64,000 nt of DNA from Pedobacter yonginensis (GCF_003173595.1 NZ_QGNZ01000002.1:496001-560000); one strand, 5' to 3'; counted from the first letter of the stretch, positions 53,257 to 61,200 are shown. The notes: generated by a model not told the origin, from the letters alone. A program made the numbers and translations.

Positions 53257-54336
53257 ATGTCAAAATTATTTTCTCCCCTAAAGCTCAAACACGTAACCTT
53301 AAAGAACAGAATTGTAATCTCGCCAATGTGCCAATACTCGGCGGTTGATGGTTTTGCGAATGACTGGCATTTGGTGCATTTAGGAAGCCGTGCAGTGGGT
53401 GGTGCGGGGCTCATTATTCAAGAAGCCTCGGCAGTAAGTCCTGATGGAAGAATTACGTATGCAGACTTAGGGATTTGGAAAGATGAACATGTAGAAAAAC
53501 TAAAACAGATTGTATCTTTTATCCATGAAAATGGCGCCGTTGCCGGAATTCAATTGGCTCATGCGGGTAGAAAGGCCAGTTGCGAAGTGCCTTGGGCGGG
53601 TGGCGAACAAATTAGTGAAGGCGAAAACAGTTGGTTGCCCGTTAGTGCTTCAGCAGAGGCCTTTAAACATGGTCAGTTAGTTCCACACGAGATGAGTATC
53701 AAAGAAATTCAGGATGTTGTTTTTGCTTTTCGTGCGGCAGCGCAACGTGCTAAAGATGCTGGATATAAAGTGGTAGAAATACATGCCGCACATGGCTACT
53801 TGCTGCACCAGTTTTTTAGTCCGCTGAGTAATAAACGCAACGATATTTACGGCGGAAGTTTTGAAAACCGCATCCGTTTTACCATTGATGTTGTTGAAGC
53901 AGTACAATCGGTTTGGCCCGAAGAATTGCCAATTTTTGTTCGCATTTCGGCTACAGACTGGACAGAAGGCGGATGGGATGAAAATGACTCTGTTCAGCTG
54001 GCGGCGGTTTTAAAAGATAAGGGTGTTGATTTGATTGATACTTCTTCTGGTGGGAATGTACCAGATGCTAAAATTCCGGCTGGCCCAAATTATCAGGTGC
54101 CCTTTGCGGATAAAATTAGAAATGAGGTTGGCATTTATACTGGCGCTGTTGGTGTTATTGTAGAGGCCCATCAAGCTGAAGAAATTTTAGAACAAGGAAA
54201 AGCCGACTTAATCTTCATTGCTAGAGAATCTTTACGCGACGCCTATTTCCCAATGCATGCCGCTCAAATTTTGGGCGATGAGACGGAATGGCCAAATCAG
54301 TACGTAAGAGCTAAAAGAGAAACGTTTAAGAAGTAA
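53257..54336 (+). CDS. NADH:flavin oxidoreductase, old yellow enzyme (YqjM-like)
   Basis: An FMN-dependent ene-reductase of 359 residues that reduces activated C=C bonds. The start at 53257 gives 'MSKLFSPLKLKHVTLKNRIV'. The FMN-proximal cysteine of the thermophilic-like YqjM class is in 'ISPMCQYSA' (C25). The active-site pair lies in 'VEIHAAHGYLLHQFFSP', followed by 'SNKRNDIYGGSFENRIRF', a signature of the family. The C-terminal phosphate-binding part is 'ADLIFIARESLRD'. It is a single gene, divergent from the ABC operon. Confidence 0.95.
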   Translation: MSKLFSPLKLKHVTLKNRIVISPMCQYSAVDGFANDWHLVHLGSRAVGGAGLIIQEASAVSPDGRITYADLGIWKDEHVEKLKQIVSFIHENGAVAGIQLAHAGRKASCEVPWAGGEQISEGENSWLPVSASAEAFKHGQLVPHEMSIKEIQDVVFAFRAAAQRAKDAGYKVVEIHAAHGYLLHQFFSPLSNKRNDIYGGSFENRIRFTIDVVEAVQSVWPEELPIFVRISATDWTEGGWDENDSVQLAAVLKDKGVDLIDTSSGGNVPDAKIPAGPNYQVPFADKIRNEVGIYTGAVGVIVEAHQAEEILEQGKADLIFIARESLRDAYFPMHAAQILGDETEWPNQYVRAKRETFKK

Positions 54337-54430
54337 TGTGCTTTTAACATAAACGCCCTTACGATAAATTTAAATATCTTGAAATTATAATTGATTCATA
54401 AATTCTTTGATGATTCGGGCGTTTTAACAC

Positions 54431-54490
54431 GCTGTCCGCTATATCTTTTTGGCTGAAAAAGCCAAAAAGGATGCCGCTTCCATCGTTAAC
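54431..54490 (+). repeat. Dispersed hairpin element (CTTTTTGGCT/AGCCAAAAAG type)
   Basis: CTTTTTGGCT (54445-54454) and AGCCAAAAAG (54460-54469) form a perfect 10-bp stem with loop GAAAA. It is preceded by TGTCCGCTATAT and followed by GATGCCGCTTCCATCG. It matches the frame of the element at 37681-37760, with a different but still fully paired stem. Its right flank runs directly into the first unit of the tandem array. Confidence 0.75.
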
Positions 54491-55668
54491 GCAAGCATCT
54501 TTGTGCCTAAACCTGATTGAACAGAAAACCCCAATTTTTCATTGGGCTTGGAGTTAAAGCAGGACTGAAGATGCCAAGCACCACTGAACGTTGTTTTCCA
54601 AAAAAAAGATTATTTGCCAATTGTCGTTTTTAGTTATTTCTTTTTGTTTCGTGAGTACACGAACCACGGCGGTTGGCTTCCATCGTTAACGCAAGCACCT
54701 TTGTGCCCAAACCTGATTGAACGGAAAGCCCCAATTTTTCATTGGGCTTGGAGGTAAAGCAGGACTGGAGATGCCGAGCACCGCTGAACGTTGTTTTCCA
54801 AAAAAAAATTATTTGCCAATTATCGTTTTTAATTATTTCTTTTTGTTTCGTGAGGACACGAACCACGGCGGTTGGCTTCCATCGTTAACGCAAGCACCTT
54901 TGTGCCCAAACCTGATTGAACGGAAAGCCCCAATTTTTCATTGGGCTTGGAGGTAAAGCAGGACAGAAGATGCCAAGCACCGTTGAACGTTGTTTTCCAA
55001 AAAAAGATTATTTGCCAATTGTCGTTTTTAGTTATTTCTTTTTGTTTCGTGAGGACACGAACCACGGCGGTTGGCTTCCATCGTTAACGCAAGCACCTTT
55101 GTGCCCAAACCTGATTGAACGGAAAGCCCCAATTTTTCATTGGGCTTGGAGGTAAATCAGGACTGAAGATGCCAATCACCACTGAACGTTGCTTTCCAAA
55201 AAAAGATTATTTACCAATTATCGTTTTTAATTATTTATTCTTTGTTTCGTGAGGACACGAACCACGGCGGTTGGCTTCCATCGTTAACGCAATTACCTTT
55301 GTGCCTAAACCTGATTGAACGGAAAGCCCCAATTTTTCATTGGGCTTGGAGGTAAAGCAGGACTGAAGATGCCAAGCACCGCTGAACGTTGCTTTCCAAA
55401 AAAAGATTATTTACCAATTATCGTTTTTAATTATTTCTTCTTTGTTTCGTGAAGACACGAACCAAGGCGGTTGGCTTCCATCGTTATCGCAAGCGCCATT
55501 GTGCCTAAACCTGATTGAACGGAAAGCCCCAATTTTTCATTGGGCTTGGAGGTAAAGCAGGACTGGAGATGCCAAGCACCGCTGAACGTAGCTTTCCAAA
55601 AAAAGATTATTTGCCAAATATCGTTTTTAATTGTTTCTTCTTTGTTTCGTGAGTACACGAACCAAGGC
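54471..55668 (-). repeat. Six-copy tandem array, period 199-200 bp (block C)
   Basis: Six units begin at about 54471, 54671, 54870, 55069, 55269 and 55469. Each contains, in + order, CTTCCATCGTTAACGCAA, a GCAC/GTGC mini-hairpin, CCTGATTGAACGGAAAG, and the AAGCCCCAAT/ATTGGGCTT stem. These are followed by GGTAAAGCAGGACTGAAGATG, TTTCCAAAAAAAGATTATTT and finally the TTTCGTG-N4-CACGAACC hairpin. Identity is high by eye. Because the period is not a multiple of three, the 78-85-residue frames that recur across it are not coding. It lies between two codirectional genes, and the orientation is opposite to blocks A and B. Confidence 0.93.
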
Positions 55669-55743
55669 GGTTGAGTGATCCTGAACAAAGCTTGGTTTCC
55701 AAAACTCCCAGCAAACTCCTTCTCCAGAAATCCTTTTAAAAGT

Positions 55744-55751
55744 TAACTTTG
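55744..55751 (+). promoter_or_regulatory. -7 box of tadA (TAACTTTG)
   Basis: A perfect TAnnTTTG match ends 4 bp before the tadA ATG (CGGC between), so transcription should start at or within the start codon. It sits just downstream of the repeat array. Confidence 0.6.
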
Positions 55752-55755
55752 CGGC

Positions 55756-56223
55756 ATGAGTTTCTACGATTTTGAACATACAAACCCTGAGGATGAAGAC
55801 ATCCACTACATGAAATTAGCACTAGCGGAAGCGCAAAAAGCTTTAGCAGAAGATGAAATTCCGATTGGGGCTATCGTGGTATGTAAGAATAGAATTGTTG
55901 GTAGAGGATATAATTTAACCGAGCGTTTTAATGATGTTACCGCACATGCAGAGATGCAAGCCTTTACATCGGCGGCGCAAACCATTGGTGGCAAATATTT
56001 AAGAGACTGCACCCTTTACGTAACCATTGAACCTTGTGTAATGTGTGCCGGGGCAAGTTATTGGACTCAAATTAGCCGCATTGTTTATGGAGCCAGAGAG
56101 GAGAAACGTGGTTTTATTTCTAAAAATGCAAGCCTATTACACCCGAAAACTGAATTAAAGGGTGGTGTACTTGCAGACCAATGTGCTTTATTGATGAAGG
56201 ATTTTTTTGCCAGAAAAAGGTAG
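55756..56223 (+). CDS. tadA: tRNA-specific adenosine deaminase
   Basis: Deaminates adenosine 34 to inosine in the anticodon of tRNA-Arg. It has 155 residues. The zinc site of the cytidine-deaminase fold is complete: 'HAE' (64-66) with the catalytic glutamate E66, and 'PCVMC' (93-97) with C94 and C97. The surrounding 'DEIPIGAIVV' and 'ISRIVYGAREEKRGF' are usual for bacterial TadA. A guanine deaminase would lack these details. The promoter box almost touches the start codon. Confidence 0.94.
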   Translation: MSFYDFEHTNPEDEDIHYMKLALAEAQKALAEDEIPIGAIVVCKNRIVGRGYNLTERFNDVTAHAEMQAFTSAAQTIGGKYLRDCTLYVTIEPCVMCAGASYWTQISRIVYGAREEKRGFISKNASLLHPKTELKGGVLADQCALLMKDFFARKR

Positions 56224-56302
56224 CAAAAAAAGATTTTATTCATGGGATTTAACTTTACACCATTTTAACACGATGCTTAAACAAAACTTAACCTTTGAAT
56301 GT

Positions 56303-56310
56303 TATATTTG
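56303..56310 (+). promoter_or_regulatory. -7 box of the superoxide dismutase gene (TATATTTG)
   Basis: A perfect TAnnTTTG match, 39 bp before the ATG, gives a leader of about 32 nt. No convincing -33 element or regulator site was seen. Confidence 0.5.
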
Positions 56311-56349
56311 CTACAGTAAACATATTTAAAACTTTAAACATAACATATT

Positions 56350-56958
56350 ATGGCTTTTGAATTACCTGCGTTACATTACGCAACCGATGCATTAGAACCG
56401 CATATTGATAAATTGACCATGGAAATCCACCATGATAAACATCATCAAGCTTACGTTACCAACTTAAACAAAGCATTGGAAGGCAAGCCTGAATCAAATT
56501 CTAGTATCGAGGAAATTGTAAAAAACATTTCAAAATATCCTGCTGCTGTAAGAAATAACGGTGGTGGACACTATAATCACTCTTTATTCTGGAACGTTTT
56601 AGGTCCAAATAAAGGTGGTGAGCCAACCGGTGATTTAGCTAAAGCGATAAACGAAACTTTCGGTTCATTTGCTGATTTGAAAACCAAATTACAAGAAGCA
56701 GGTGCTACACGTTTTGGTTCGGGTTGGGCTTGGTTATCAGTTGGTGCAGATAAAAAACTTCAAGTTTCTTCTACCCCAAATCAAGATAACCCACTAATGG
56801 ATATTGCCGAAGTAAAGGGTACTCCAATTTTTGGTATTGATGTTTGGGAACATGCTTATTACTTAAAGTATCAAAACAAACGTCCTGATTATTTAGCTGC
56901 AATTTGGAACGCAGTTAACTGGGATGCTGTTGCAGAACTTTATAAAAAAGCGTTGTAA
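56350..56958 (+). CDS. sodA: Superoxide dismutase (Mn/Fe type)
   Basis: Converts superoxide to hydrogen peroxide and oxygen in the cytoplasm. It has 202 residues, with no signal peptide. The four metal ligands are H27 ('[12 protein letters not shown]'), H77 ('[11 protein letters not shown]'), D164 and H168 ('[14 protein letters not shown]'). The '[10 protein letters not shown]' form resembles manganese enzymes, but metal use in Bacteroidota is often flexible, so Mn versus Fe is not settled. A strong terminator follows. The redox regulator OxyR is encoded about 0.7 kb away. Confidence 0.95.
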   Translation: MAFELPALHYATDALEPHIDKLTMEIHHDKHHQAYVTNLNKALEGKPESNSSIEEIVKNISKYPAAVRNNGGGHYNHSLFWNVLGPNKGGEPTGDLAKAINETFGSFADLKTKLQEAGATRFGSGWAWLSVGADKKLQVSSTPNQDNPLMDIAEVKGTPIFGIDVWEHAYYLKYQNKRPDYLAAIWNAVNWDAVAELYKKAL

Positions 56959-56977
56959 AACTTCATATTGAAATTTG

Positions 56978-57017
56978 GAAAGCCCGCAAAATCTATTTTG
57001 CGGGCTTTCTTGTTTTT
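56978..57017 (+). terminator. Strong terminator after sodA
   Basis: GAAAGCCCGCAAAA (56978-56991) and TTTTGCGGGCTTTC (56996-57009) form a perfect 14-bp stem with loop TCTA, followed by TTGTTTTT. It lies 19 bp after the stop codon. Confidence 0.96.
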
Positions 57018-57029
57018 AAGATTAATTAA

Positions 57030-57037
57030 TAACTTTG
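57030..57037 (+). promoter_or_regulatory. -7 box of the Spy-like gene (TAACTTTG)
   Basis: A perfect TAnnTTTG match lies 21 bp before the ATG at 57059, just behind the sodA terminator. A TTG occurs 17 bp upstream of the box. It argues against the non-ATG frame opening at 57035. Confidence 0.55.
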
Positions 57038-57058
57038 CAGGGTATTAAATTGTTCAAA

Positions 57059-57517
57059 ATGAAGAGGATTGTATTTTTATTCTTAATTGTAATTGGAATG
57101 GTTGGGCTAGCAAAAGCGCAACAAAATAAAGTTCCGACACCTGATGAGATTGCAAAAAAGAATGTGGAGGACTTGGATAAAAGATTAAAGTTAAACGATA
57201 CCCAAAAGAGTGTGGTTTATAGATTTACCTACAACCAAGCTAAGGAACAAGCAGAATTAATTAAAAGGCAACAAGCGGGCAACCCTCGTGAGGATGATGT
57301 TGATAAATTTTACAAACTTCAGAATGAAACTTCGAAAAATATTCGCAACGTATTAAAAGGAGAGCAACAAACTGAGTACGATAAAATTATTGAAGAACGC
57401 CTAAGTGGTAAAGCAGCCAAAACGGGCAAGAAAAAGAAAAAGGCTGAGGAAGAAGAAGTAGAGGGTGATATTAAGGGTTTGCTATCGGGACCCAAACCGG
57501 AGAAACAAAATCCATAA
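57059..57517 (+). CDS. Secreted charged protein, Spy/CpxP-like
   Basis: A 152-residue exported protein with signal peptide 'MKRIVFLFLIVIGMVGLAKAQ'. The mature part is helical and highly charged: 'DLDKRLKLNDTQKSVVYRFT' resembles the LTxxQ-like pattern of Spy/CpxP periplasmic chaperones. A lysine/glutamate-rich tail follows ('GKKKKKAEEEEVEGD'). The function is inferred only. It has its own promoter box and is convergent with oxyR. Confidence 0.8.
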   Translation: MKRIVFLFLIVIGMVGLAKAQQNKVPTPDEIAKKNVEDLDKRLKLNDTQKSVVYRFTYNQAKEQAELIKRQQAGNPREDDVDKFYKLQNETSKNIRNVLKGEQQTEYDKIIEERLSGKAAKTGKKKKKAEEEEVEGDIKGLLSGPKPEKQNP

Positions 57518-57565
57518 GTTATACGCATAATTGCTAAATGCATAGCAAATCTCCAATACAATAAT

Positions 57566-57650
57566 TGTCATTTCGACAGTGGAGCGAAAGCTTTTTCATT
57601 CCTTGTTTAAAAAATCTCTCCATTCCACTGCGCACAACTCGAGAGGTCGG
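57566..57650. repeat. Degenerate copy of a common Bacteroidota intergenic repeat
   Basis: Between convergent genes lies TTGTCATTTCGACAGTGGAG followed by GCGAAAGC, and then TCTCTCCATTCCACTGCGC and CTCGAGAGGTCGGAAAG. This resembles the widespread TCATTTCGAC...GAGAAATCT intergenic repeat of Bacteroidota. The two parts could fold back on each other (CAGTGGAG versus CCACTG). Similarity is judged from memory. Confidence 0.4.
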
Positions 57651-57677
57651 AAAGCATTGCCTAGGCCACGGCAATCT

Positions 57678-58610
57678 TTAAATTCCTACAACGTCTTTTT
57701 TCTTCTTTTGCTTCATCGCTTTGGGGATAATTTGTAAAATTTCTTCCTTTAAAGCATTCAGCATACGCTTTTTGATGAAGTTTTTATGCGTAACCAAACT
57801 AATTTCCCTAACGGGTTCTGGTGTTTTGAAATACCGAATTTTGCTGGTTTGCTTGGCGTTAAGCTCTGCAATGGCCAGCTCTGGTAGCAGCGTAGCGCCA
57901 CCATTCAAATCAACCATCCTAACCAGGGTTTCTACACTGCCAGTATTGTATTCCAAACCTTGTAAACGGTTATTTTTCGTAGAACGACAGATGTTCAAAA
58001 CCTGATTGCGCATACAATGGCCTTCGTTTAGTAGCCAAATGTTTTCATCATTCAAATCCTCTGCATCAATGGCTTTCTTTTTATAAAGCTTGCTGTTCTT
58101 GCTGATGTAACTTACAAAGTTTTCATAATACAAGGGAAGTTCTGTTAAGTTGGCATCGGTTAAAGGGGTTGCCAAAATACCACAATCCAAAACGCCTGTT
58201 TTCAAGTTTTGAATAATATCTTCAGTTGTGTATTCCCAAATTAAAAGTTTTAATTCCGGGTATTTTTCTAGCATTGCAGAAATAACCTGGGGTAATAGGT
58301 ATGGGGCTACAGTGGGTATCACGCCAATTCTTAGCTCGCCTAAAACATCTTGTTGTTGACTATTAATCAGCTCTTTAACTTTGCCGCTTTCTTGGAGAAT
58401 GATTCGTGCCTGTGCAATAATTTGAGCACCAATTTCAGTTGGGGTAACAGGTTGTTTACTGCGATCGAAAAGTTTTACACTTAACAGTTCTTCTAGCTTT
58501 TGCACCTGCATGCTAAGCGTGGGTTGGGTTACAAAGCATTTTTCTGCAGCAGTAACAAAGCTTCTGTAGGTATCTACCGCAACAATATATTCAAGCTGAA
58601 CTAAAGTCAT
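57678..58610 (-). CDS. oxyR: Hydrogen-peroxide-inducible regulator OxyR (LysR family)
   Basis: A 310-residue LysR-type regulator. The N-terminal helix-turn-helix is 'SFVTAAEKCFVTQPTLSMQVQKLE' in the region 17-40. The redox centre matches E. coli OxyR in sequence and numbering: C199 in 'EGHCMRNQ' and C208 in 'VLNICRS', nine residues apart. The effector domain otherwise follows the family. It is therefore a peroxide sensor that forms a C199-C208 disulfide. The leader holds a large palindrome overlapping its promoter, which suggests autoregulation. Confidence 0.95.
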   Translation of the reverse strand: MTLVQLEYIVAVDTYRSFVTAAEKCFVTQPTLSMQVQKLEELLSVKLFDRSKQPVTPTEIGAQIIAQARIILQESGKVKELINSQQQDVLGELRIGVIPTVAPYLLPQVISAMLEKYPELKLLIWEYTTEDIIQNLKTGVLDCGILATPLTDANLTELPLYYENFVSYISKNSKLYKKKAIDAEDLNDENIWLLNEGHCMRNQVLNICRSTKNNRLQGLEYNTGSVETLVRMVDLNGGATLLPELAIAELNAKQTSKIRYFKTPEPVREISLVTHKNFIKKRMLNALKEEILQIIPKAMKQKKKKDVVGI

Positions 58611-58656
58611 ATAGTTAAAATTGATTTATAAAATCAAATATATCAATTTTAACTAT
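58611..58656 (-). promoter_or_regulatory. oxyR promoter inside a 15-bp inverted repeat
   Basis: ATAGTTAAAATTGAT (58611-58625) and ATCAATTTTAACTAT (58642-58656) form a perfect 15-bp inverted repeat, with the inner arm edge beginning right at the start codon. A second palindrome, TTGATTT-ATA-AAATCAA (58621-58637), lies between them. On the minus strand the -7 box TATATTTG (58635-58642) sits inside. The outer ATAG...CTAT ends recall OxyR-binding sites. This is most likely the OxyR autoregulatory operator. Confidence 0.75.
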
Positions 58657-58709
58657 AGAATGTTTATATCAGAAACAGATTTTGAGGAACAAGCGAAAAT
58701 ATTGTTGAT

Positions 58710-59636
58710 CTAGTTTTTGCTTTTAAAATCTTCATAGGCTAGGGCAATACCTTCTGGTAGCTCCACCTTATGTCTCCAGCCTAAATTATGAAGTTTTGTT
58801 ACATCCATTAATTTTCGTGGTGTGCCATCTGGTTTGCTTGCATCAAAAACCAATTCTCCTTCATAGCCCAAAATATCCTTAATTAACACAGTAAGATCTT
58901 TAATGGTCAAATCGTGACCCGTACCAATATTGATTAGGTTTGGTTCATCGTAATTTTGCATTAAGTAGTAACACGCATCCGCTAAATCGTCTGCAAATAA
59001 AAATTCACGCATTGGCGAACCAGATCCCCAAATTTCTACTCGCGGGGCGTTGTTAATTTTTGCTTCATGAAACTTACGAATTAGCGCTGGTAAAACATGA
59101 GAGTTTTGAGGATGATAATTATCGTTGTAGCCATATAAATTGGTTGGCATAACTGAAATGAAATTGCAGCCATATTGGTCGCGATAAGCATCGCACATTT
59201 TTATACCGGCAATTTTAGCTATGGCATAAGGCTCATTTGTATGTTCCAGCGTGCCTGTTAAAAGATAATCTTCCTTCAAAGGCTGGGGAGCCATTTTTGG
59301 ATAGATGCAGCTTGACCCCAAAAACATCAATTTTTTAACGCCACTTACATAAGCGCTGTGAATCACATGGTTTTGGATTGCCAAGTTTTCGTACAGAAAA
59401 TCTGCTCTGTATGTATTATTTGCTACAATACCGCCAACTTTAGCTGCTGCTAAGAACACGTATTCGGGCTTTTCCTGATCAAAAAAATCGGCCACAGCTT
59501 GCTGATTGCGAAGATCTAACTCTGAGGAAGTTTTAACTAATAGGTTCTCGTAACCCTCTTTTTTTAGTTTACGATAAATTGCTGAACCAACCATGCCACG
59601 ATGACCGGCAATGTATATTTTTGCGCTTTTTTCCAA
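58710..59636 (-). CDS. fcl: GDP-L-fucose synthase
   Basis: Epimerises and reduces GDP-4-keto-6-deoxymannose to GDP-L-fucose for surface polysaccharides. It is an extended short-chain dehydrogenase of 308 residues: '[18 protein letters not shown]' (GxxGxxG at 11-17), S108/C110 in 'LGSSCIYPK', and the catalytic Y137-x3-K141 in 'YAIAKIAG'. '[20 protein letters not shown]' is GMER-specific. The start is TTG: the next in-frame ATG lies within the nucleotide-binding loop, so no ATG start is possible. The GDP-mannose dehydratase gene is not adjacent. Confidence 0.96.
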   Translation of the reverse strand: MEKSAKIYIAGHRGMVGSAIYRKLKKEGYENLLVKTSSELDLRNQQAVADFFDQEKPEYVFLAAAKVGGIVANNTYRADFLYENLAIQNHVIHSAYVSGVKKLMFLGSSCIYPKMAPQPLKEDYLLTGTLEHTNEPYAIAKIAGIKMCDAYRDQYGCNFISVMPTNLYGYNDNYHPQNSHVLPALIRKFHEAKINNAPRVEIWGSGSPMREFLFADDLADACYYLMQNYDEPNLINIGTGHDLTIKDLTVLIKDILGYEGELVFDASKPDGTPRKLMDVTKLHNLGWRHKVELPEGIALAYEDFKSKN

Positions 59637-59656
59637 GTTATGTGTTTTAACGAATG

Positions 59657-59664
59657 CAAAAATA
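59657..59664 (-). promoter_or_regulatory. -7 box of fcl (TATTTTTG)
   Basis: A perfect TAnnTTTG match on the minus strand, 20 bp before the TTG start codon, predicts a leader of about 13 nt. Confidence 0.5.
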
Positions 59665-59730
59665 CGATTGGTTTTATAAAATCTGCTTAGTTATTGAACT
59701 AAAAAAGCCAATCGATAAACGATTTAATTG

Positions 59731-59738
59731 TAAATTTG
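59731..59738 (+). promoter_or_regulatory. -7 box of trmB (TAAATTTG)
   Basis: A perfect TAnnTTTG match whose last three bases coincide with the first possible TTG codon of the frame. It implies that the next TTG, at 59751, is the real start and that the leader is only a few nucleotides long. Confidence 0.5.
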
Positions 59739-59750
59739 CCAAAAAAACTT

Positions 59751-60401
59751 TTGGGTAAAGATAAACTTAGACGTTTTGCAGAAATAGAGACTTTTGCAAA
59801 TGTGCATCAATTAGAAGAAGGTAAGCCGTTAAAGGGCAAATGGGCAGGCGATCACTTTAAAAATGAAAATCCAATTGTACTGGAATTGGCTTGTGGTAAA
59901 GGTGAGTACTCTGTGAATTTGGCTAGGCTATTTCCTGACAAAAACTTTATTGGAATTGACTACAAAGGCAACCGAATTTGGAGAGGTGCTAAAACAGCCA
60001 TTGAGGATGGAATCAACAATGTTGCTTTTCTGCGTATTCAGATTGAAAACTTACTGGATTATTTTGATGAGGGTGAAATTGATGAAATTTGGATCACCTT
60101 CCCCGACCCCCAACCTCAAGATAGTAGAGAAAAGAAAAGATTAACTTTTCCAGCTTTCCTAAACCGATACAAGCAAGCTTTAAAGCGTGGTGGCAAGGTA
60201 AATTTAAAAACCGACAACGACCAGCTTTATGCCTATACCTGCGAAAAAGTTAAAGAACTTGACTTGGTTATACACAAAAATACCGATCATTTGTACACAT
60301 CTGAGTTGGCTGACGAGGTTTTATCCATTAAAACATATTACGAGAAAAAATACTTACTACACGATAAAAACATCAATTACATTCAATTTTCTTTTGAATA
60401 G
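59751..60401 (+). CDS. trmB: tRNA (guanine-N7-)-methyltransferase
   Basis: Methylates G46 of tRNA using SAM. About 216 residues from the TTG at 59751, which yields '(M)GKDKLRRFAEIETF', the usual Bacteroidota beginning; a TTG five codons earlier overlaps the -7 box. SAM motif: 'VLELACGKGEYSVNLARLF'. Then 'FIGIDYKGNRIWRGAKTA', 'IDEIWITFPDPQPQDSREKK' (the TrmB signature FPDPWPK-like, here with Q) and 'GGKVNLKTDNDQLYAY'. The ATL gene starts on the base after the stop codon. Confidence 0.94.
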   Translation: MGKDKLRRFAEIETFANVHQLEEGKPLKGKWAGDHFKNENPIVLELACGKGEYSVNLARLFPDKNFIGIDYKGNRIWRGAKTAIEDGINNVAFLRIQIENLLDYFDEGEIDEIWITFPDPQPQDSREKKRLTFPAFLNRYKQALKRGGKVNLKTDNDQLYAYTCEKVKELDLVIHKNTDHLYTSELADEVLSIKTYYEKKYLLHDKNINYIQFSFE

Positions 60402-60734
60402 ATGAACACTAACTTTTACGAACAGGTTTACGAGGTCGCTAGATTGATTCCGAAAGGAAGAGTGACTTCTTATGGCGCAATTGCTAAAAGTTTAGGGGTA
60501 GCTAAATCATCGAGGATGGTTGGACATGCAATGCTTTATGCAGGCTTGGCGCATCCCAACGTTCCTGCACATCGGGTTGTAAACAGCAGTGGTTTGCTTA
60601 CGGGTAAATTTCACTTTAAAACACCAGACTTGATGGAACAGCTTTTGGCAGCAGAAGGTGTACAAGTTAAAAATGATAAGGTTGTAAATTTCAAAACCGT
60701 TTTCTGGAATCCCCTCGAAGAAATGAATCTGTAA
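60402..60734 (+). CDS. Alkyltransferase-like (ATL) protein, MGMT fold without active-site cysteine
   Basis: A 110-residue DNA-binding protein of the O6-alkylguanine transferase C-terminal fold ('YEQVYEVARLIPKGRVTSYG', 'AIAKSLGVAKSSRMVGHAM'). The active-site PCHRV is replaced by 'PAHRV' (55-59) with A56, so it cannot accept an alkyl group. Such ATL proteins bind O6-alkylguanine and mark it for nucleotide excision repair. It begins directly after the trmB stop codon and is therefore co-transcribed with it. Confidence 0.92.
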   Translation: MNTNFYEQVYEVARLIPKGRVTSYGAIAKSLGVAKSSRMVGHAMLYAGLAHPNVPAHRVVNSSGLLTGKFHFKTPDLMEQLLAAEGVQVKNDKVVNFKTVFWNPLEEMNL

Positions 60735-60786
60735 TTCAACATTCACTCATTCAATCATTCAAAATTCAATCATTCAAAATTCAAAT
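60734..60786. repeat. ATTCA-type short sequence repeats
   Basis: The ATL-AhpD spacer consists of repeating ATTCA/TTCAAT words, with a 16-bp unit around CAATCATTCAAAATT present twice in a row. Such ATTCA runs are common in intergenic DNA of Bacteroidota. They may vary in copy number between strains and alter the distance to the next start codon. Confidence 0.7.
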
Positions 60787-60787
60787 C

Positions 60788-61135
60788 ATGGGTAAATTAG
60801 TAGAAGAATTCAATGGCTATCGCGAAAAGATGAACGATAGGATAATGGAAACCGCAAATACAAATATCAAACGCTTTTTCGCCCTAGATACAACATCTTA
60901 CGCAGAAGGCGCTTTGAATGTAAAGACCAAAGAAATGCTTGGCTTGGTGGCATCGATGGTTTTGCGTTGCGATGACTGCATCAAATATCACCTTGGCAAA
61001 TGTTTCGAGGCTGGTGTAAACACGGATGAAATGAATGAGATTTTTATGATTGCTAACCTCGTTGGGGGAAGCATTGTAATCCCTCACTACAGAAGAGCAG
61101 TTGAATATTGGGACGAGCTTAATTCTTCAGGCTAA
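60788..61135 (+). CDS. Carboxymuconolactone decarboxylase family protein (AhpD-like)
   Basis: A 115-residue protein of the CMD/AhpD fold. The redox motif CxxC-x3-H is 'CDDCIKYH' (C61, C64, H68), typical of AhpD-like peroxidase partners rather than of true decarboxylases. The C-terminal helix is 'FMIANLVGGSIVIPHYRRAV'. A role in peroxide or thiol metabolism is likely by family, which would fit the nearby oxyR and sodA. It follows the short-repeat tract and may be part of the trmB-ATL transcript. Confidence 0.92.
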   Translation: MGKLVEEFNGYREKMNDRIMETANTNIKRFFALDTTSYAEGALNVKTKEMLGLVASMVLRCDDCIKYHLGKCFEAGVNTDEMNEIFMIANLVGGSIVIPHYRRAVEYWDELNSSG

Positions 61136-61164
61136 ATAAGCATAGCCATATTTGTGGTGCAAGA

Positions 61165-61195
61165 TTACGGAATTTAACATTATAAACTCCGTACC
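61165..61195 (+). terminator. Weak hairpin after the AhpD-like gene
   Basis: TACGGA and TCCGTA form a 6-bp stem around a 16-nt AT-rich loop between convergent genes. There is no T-run, so termination is uncertain. Confidence 0.35.
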
Positions 61196-61200
61196 CTGCA

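Noticed and set aside
54630..55688. Several 78-85-residue reading frames of very similar sequence on both strands
   Set aside because: They are generated by the tandem repeat itself. The 199-200 bp period breaks the frame from unit to unit, and the proteins have no domain or start signals.
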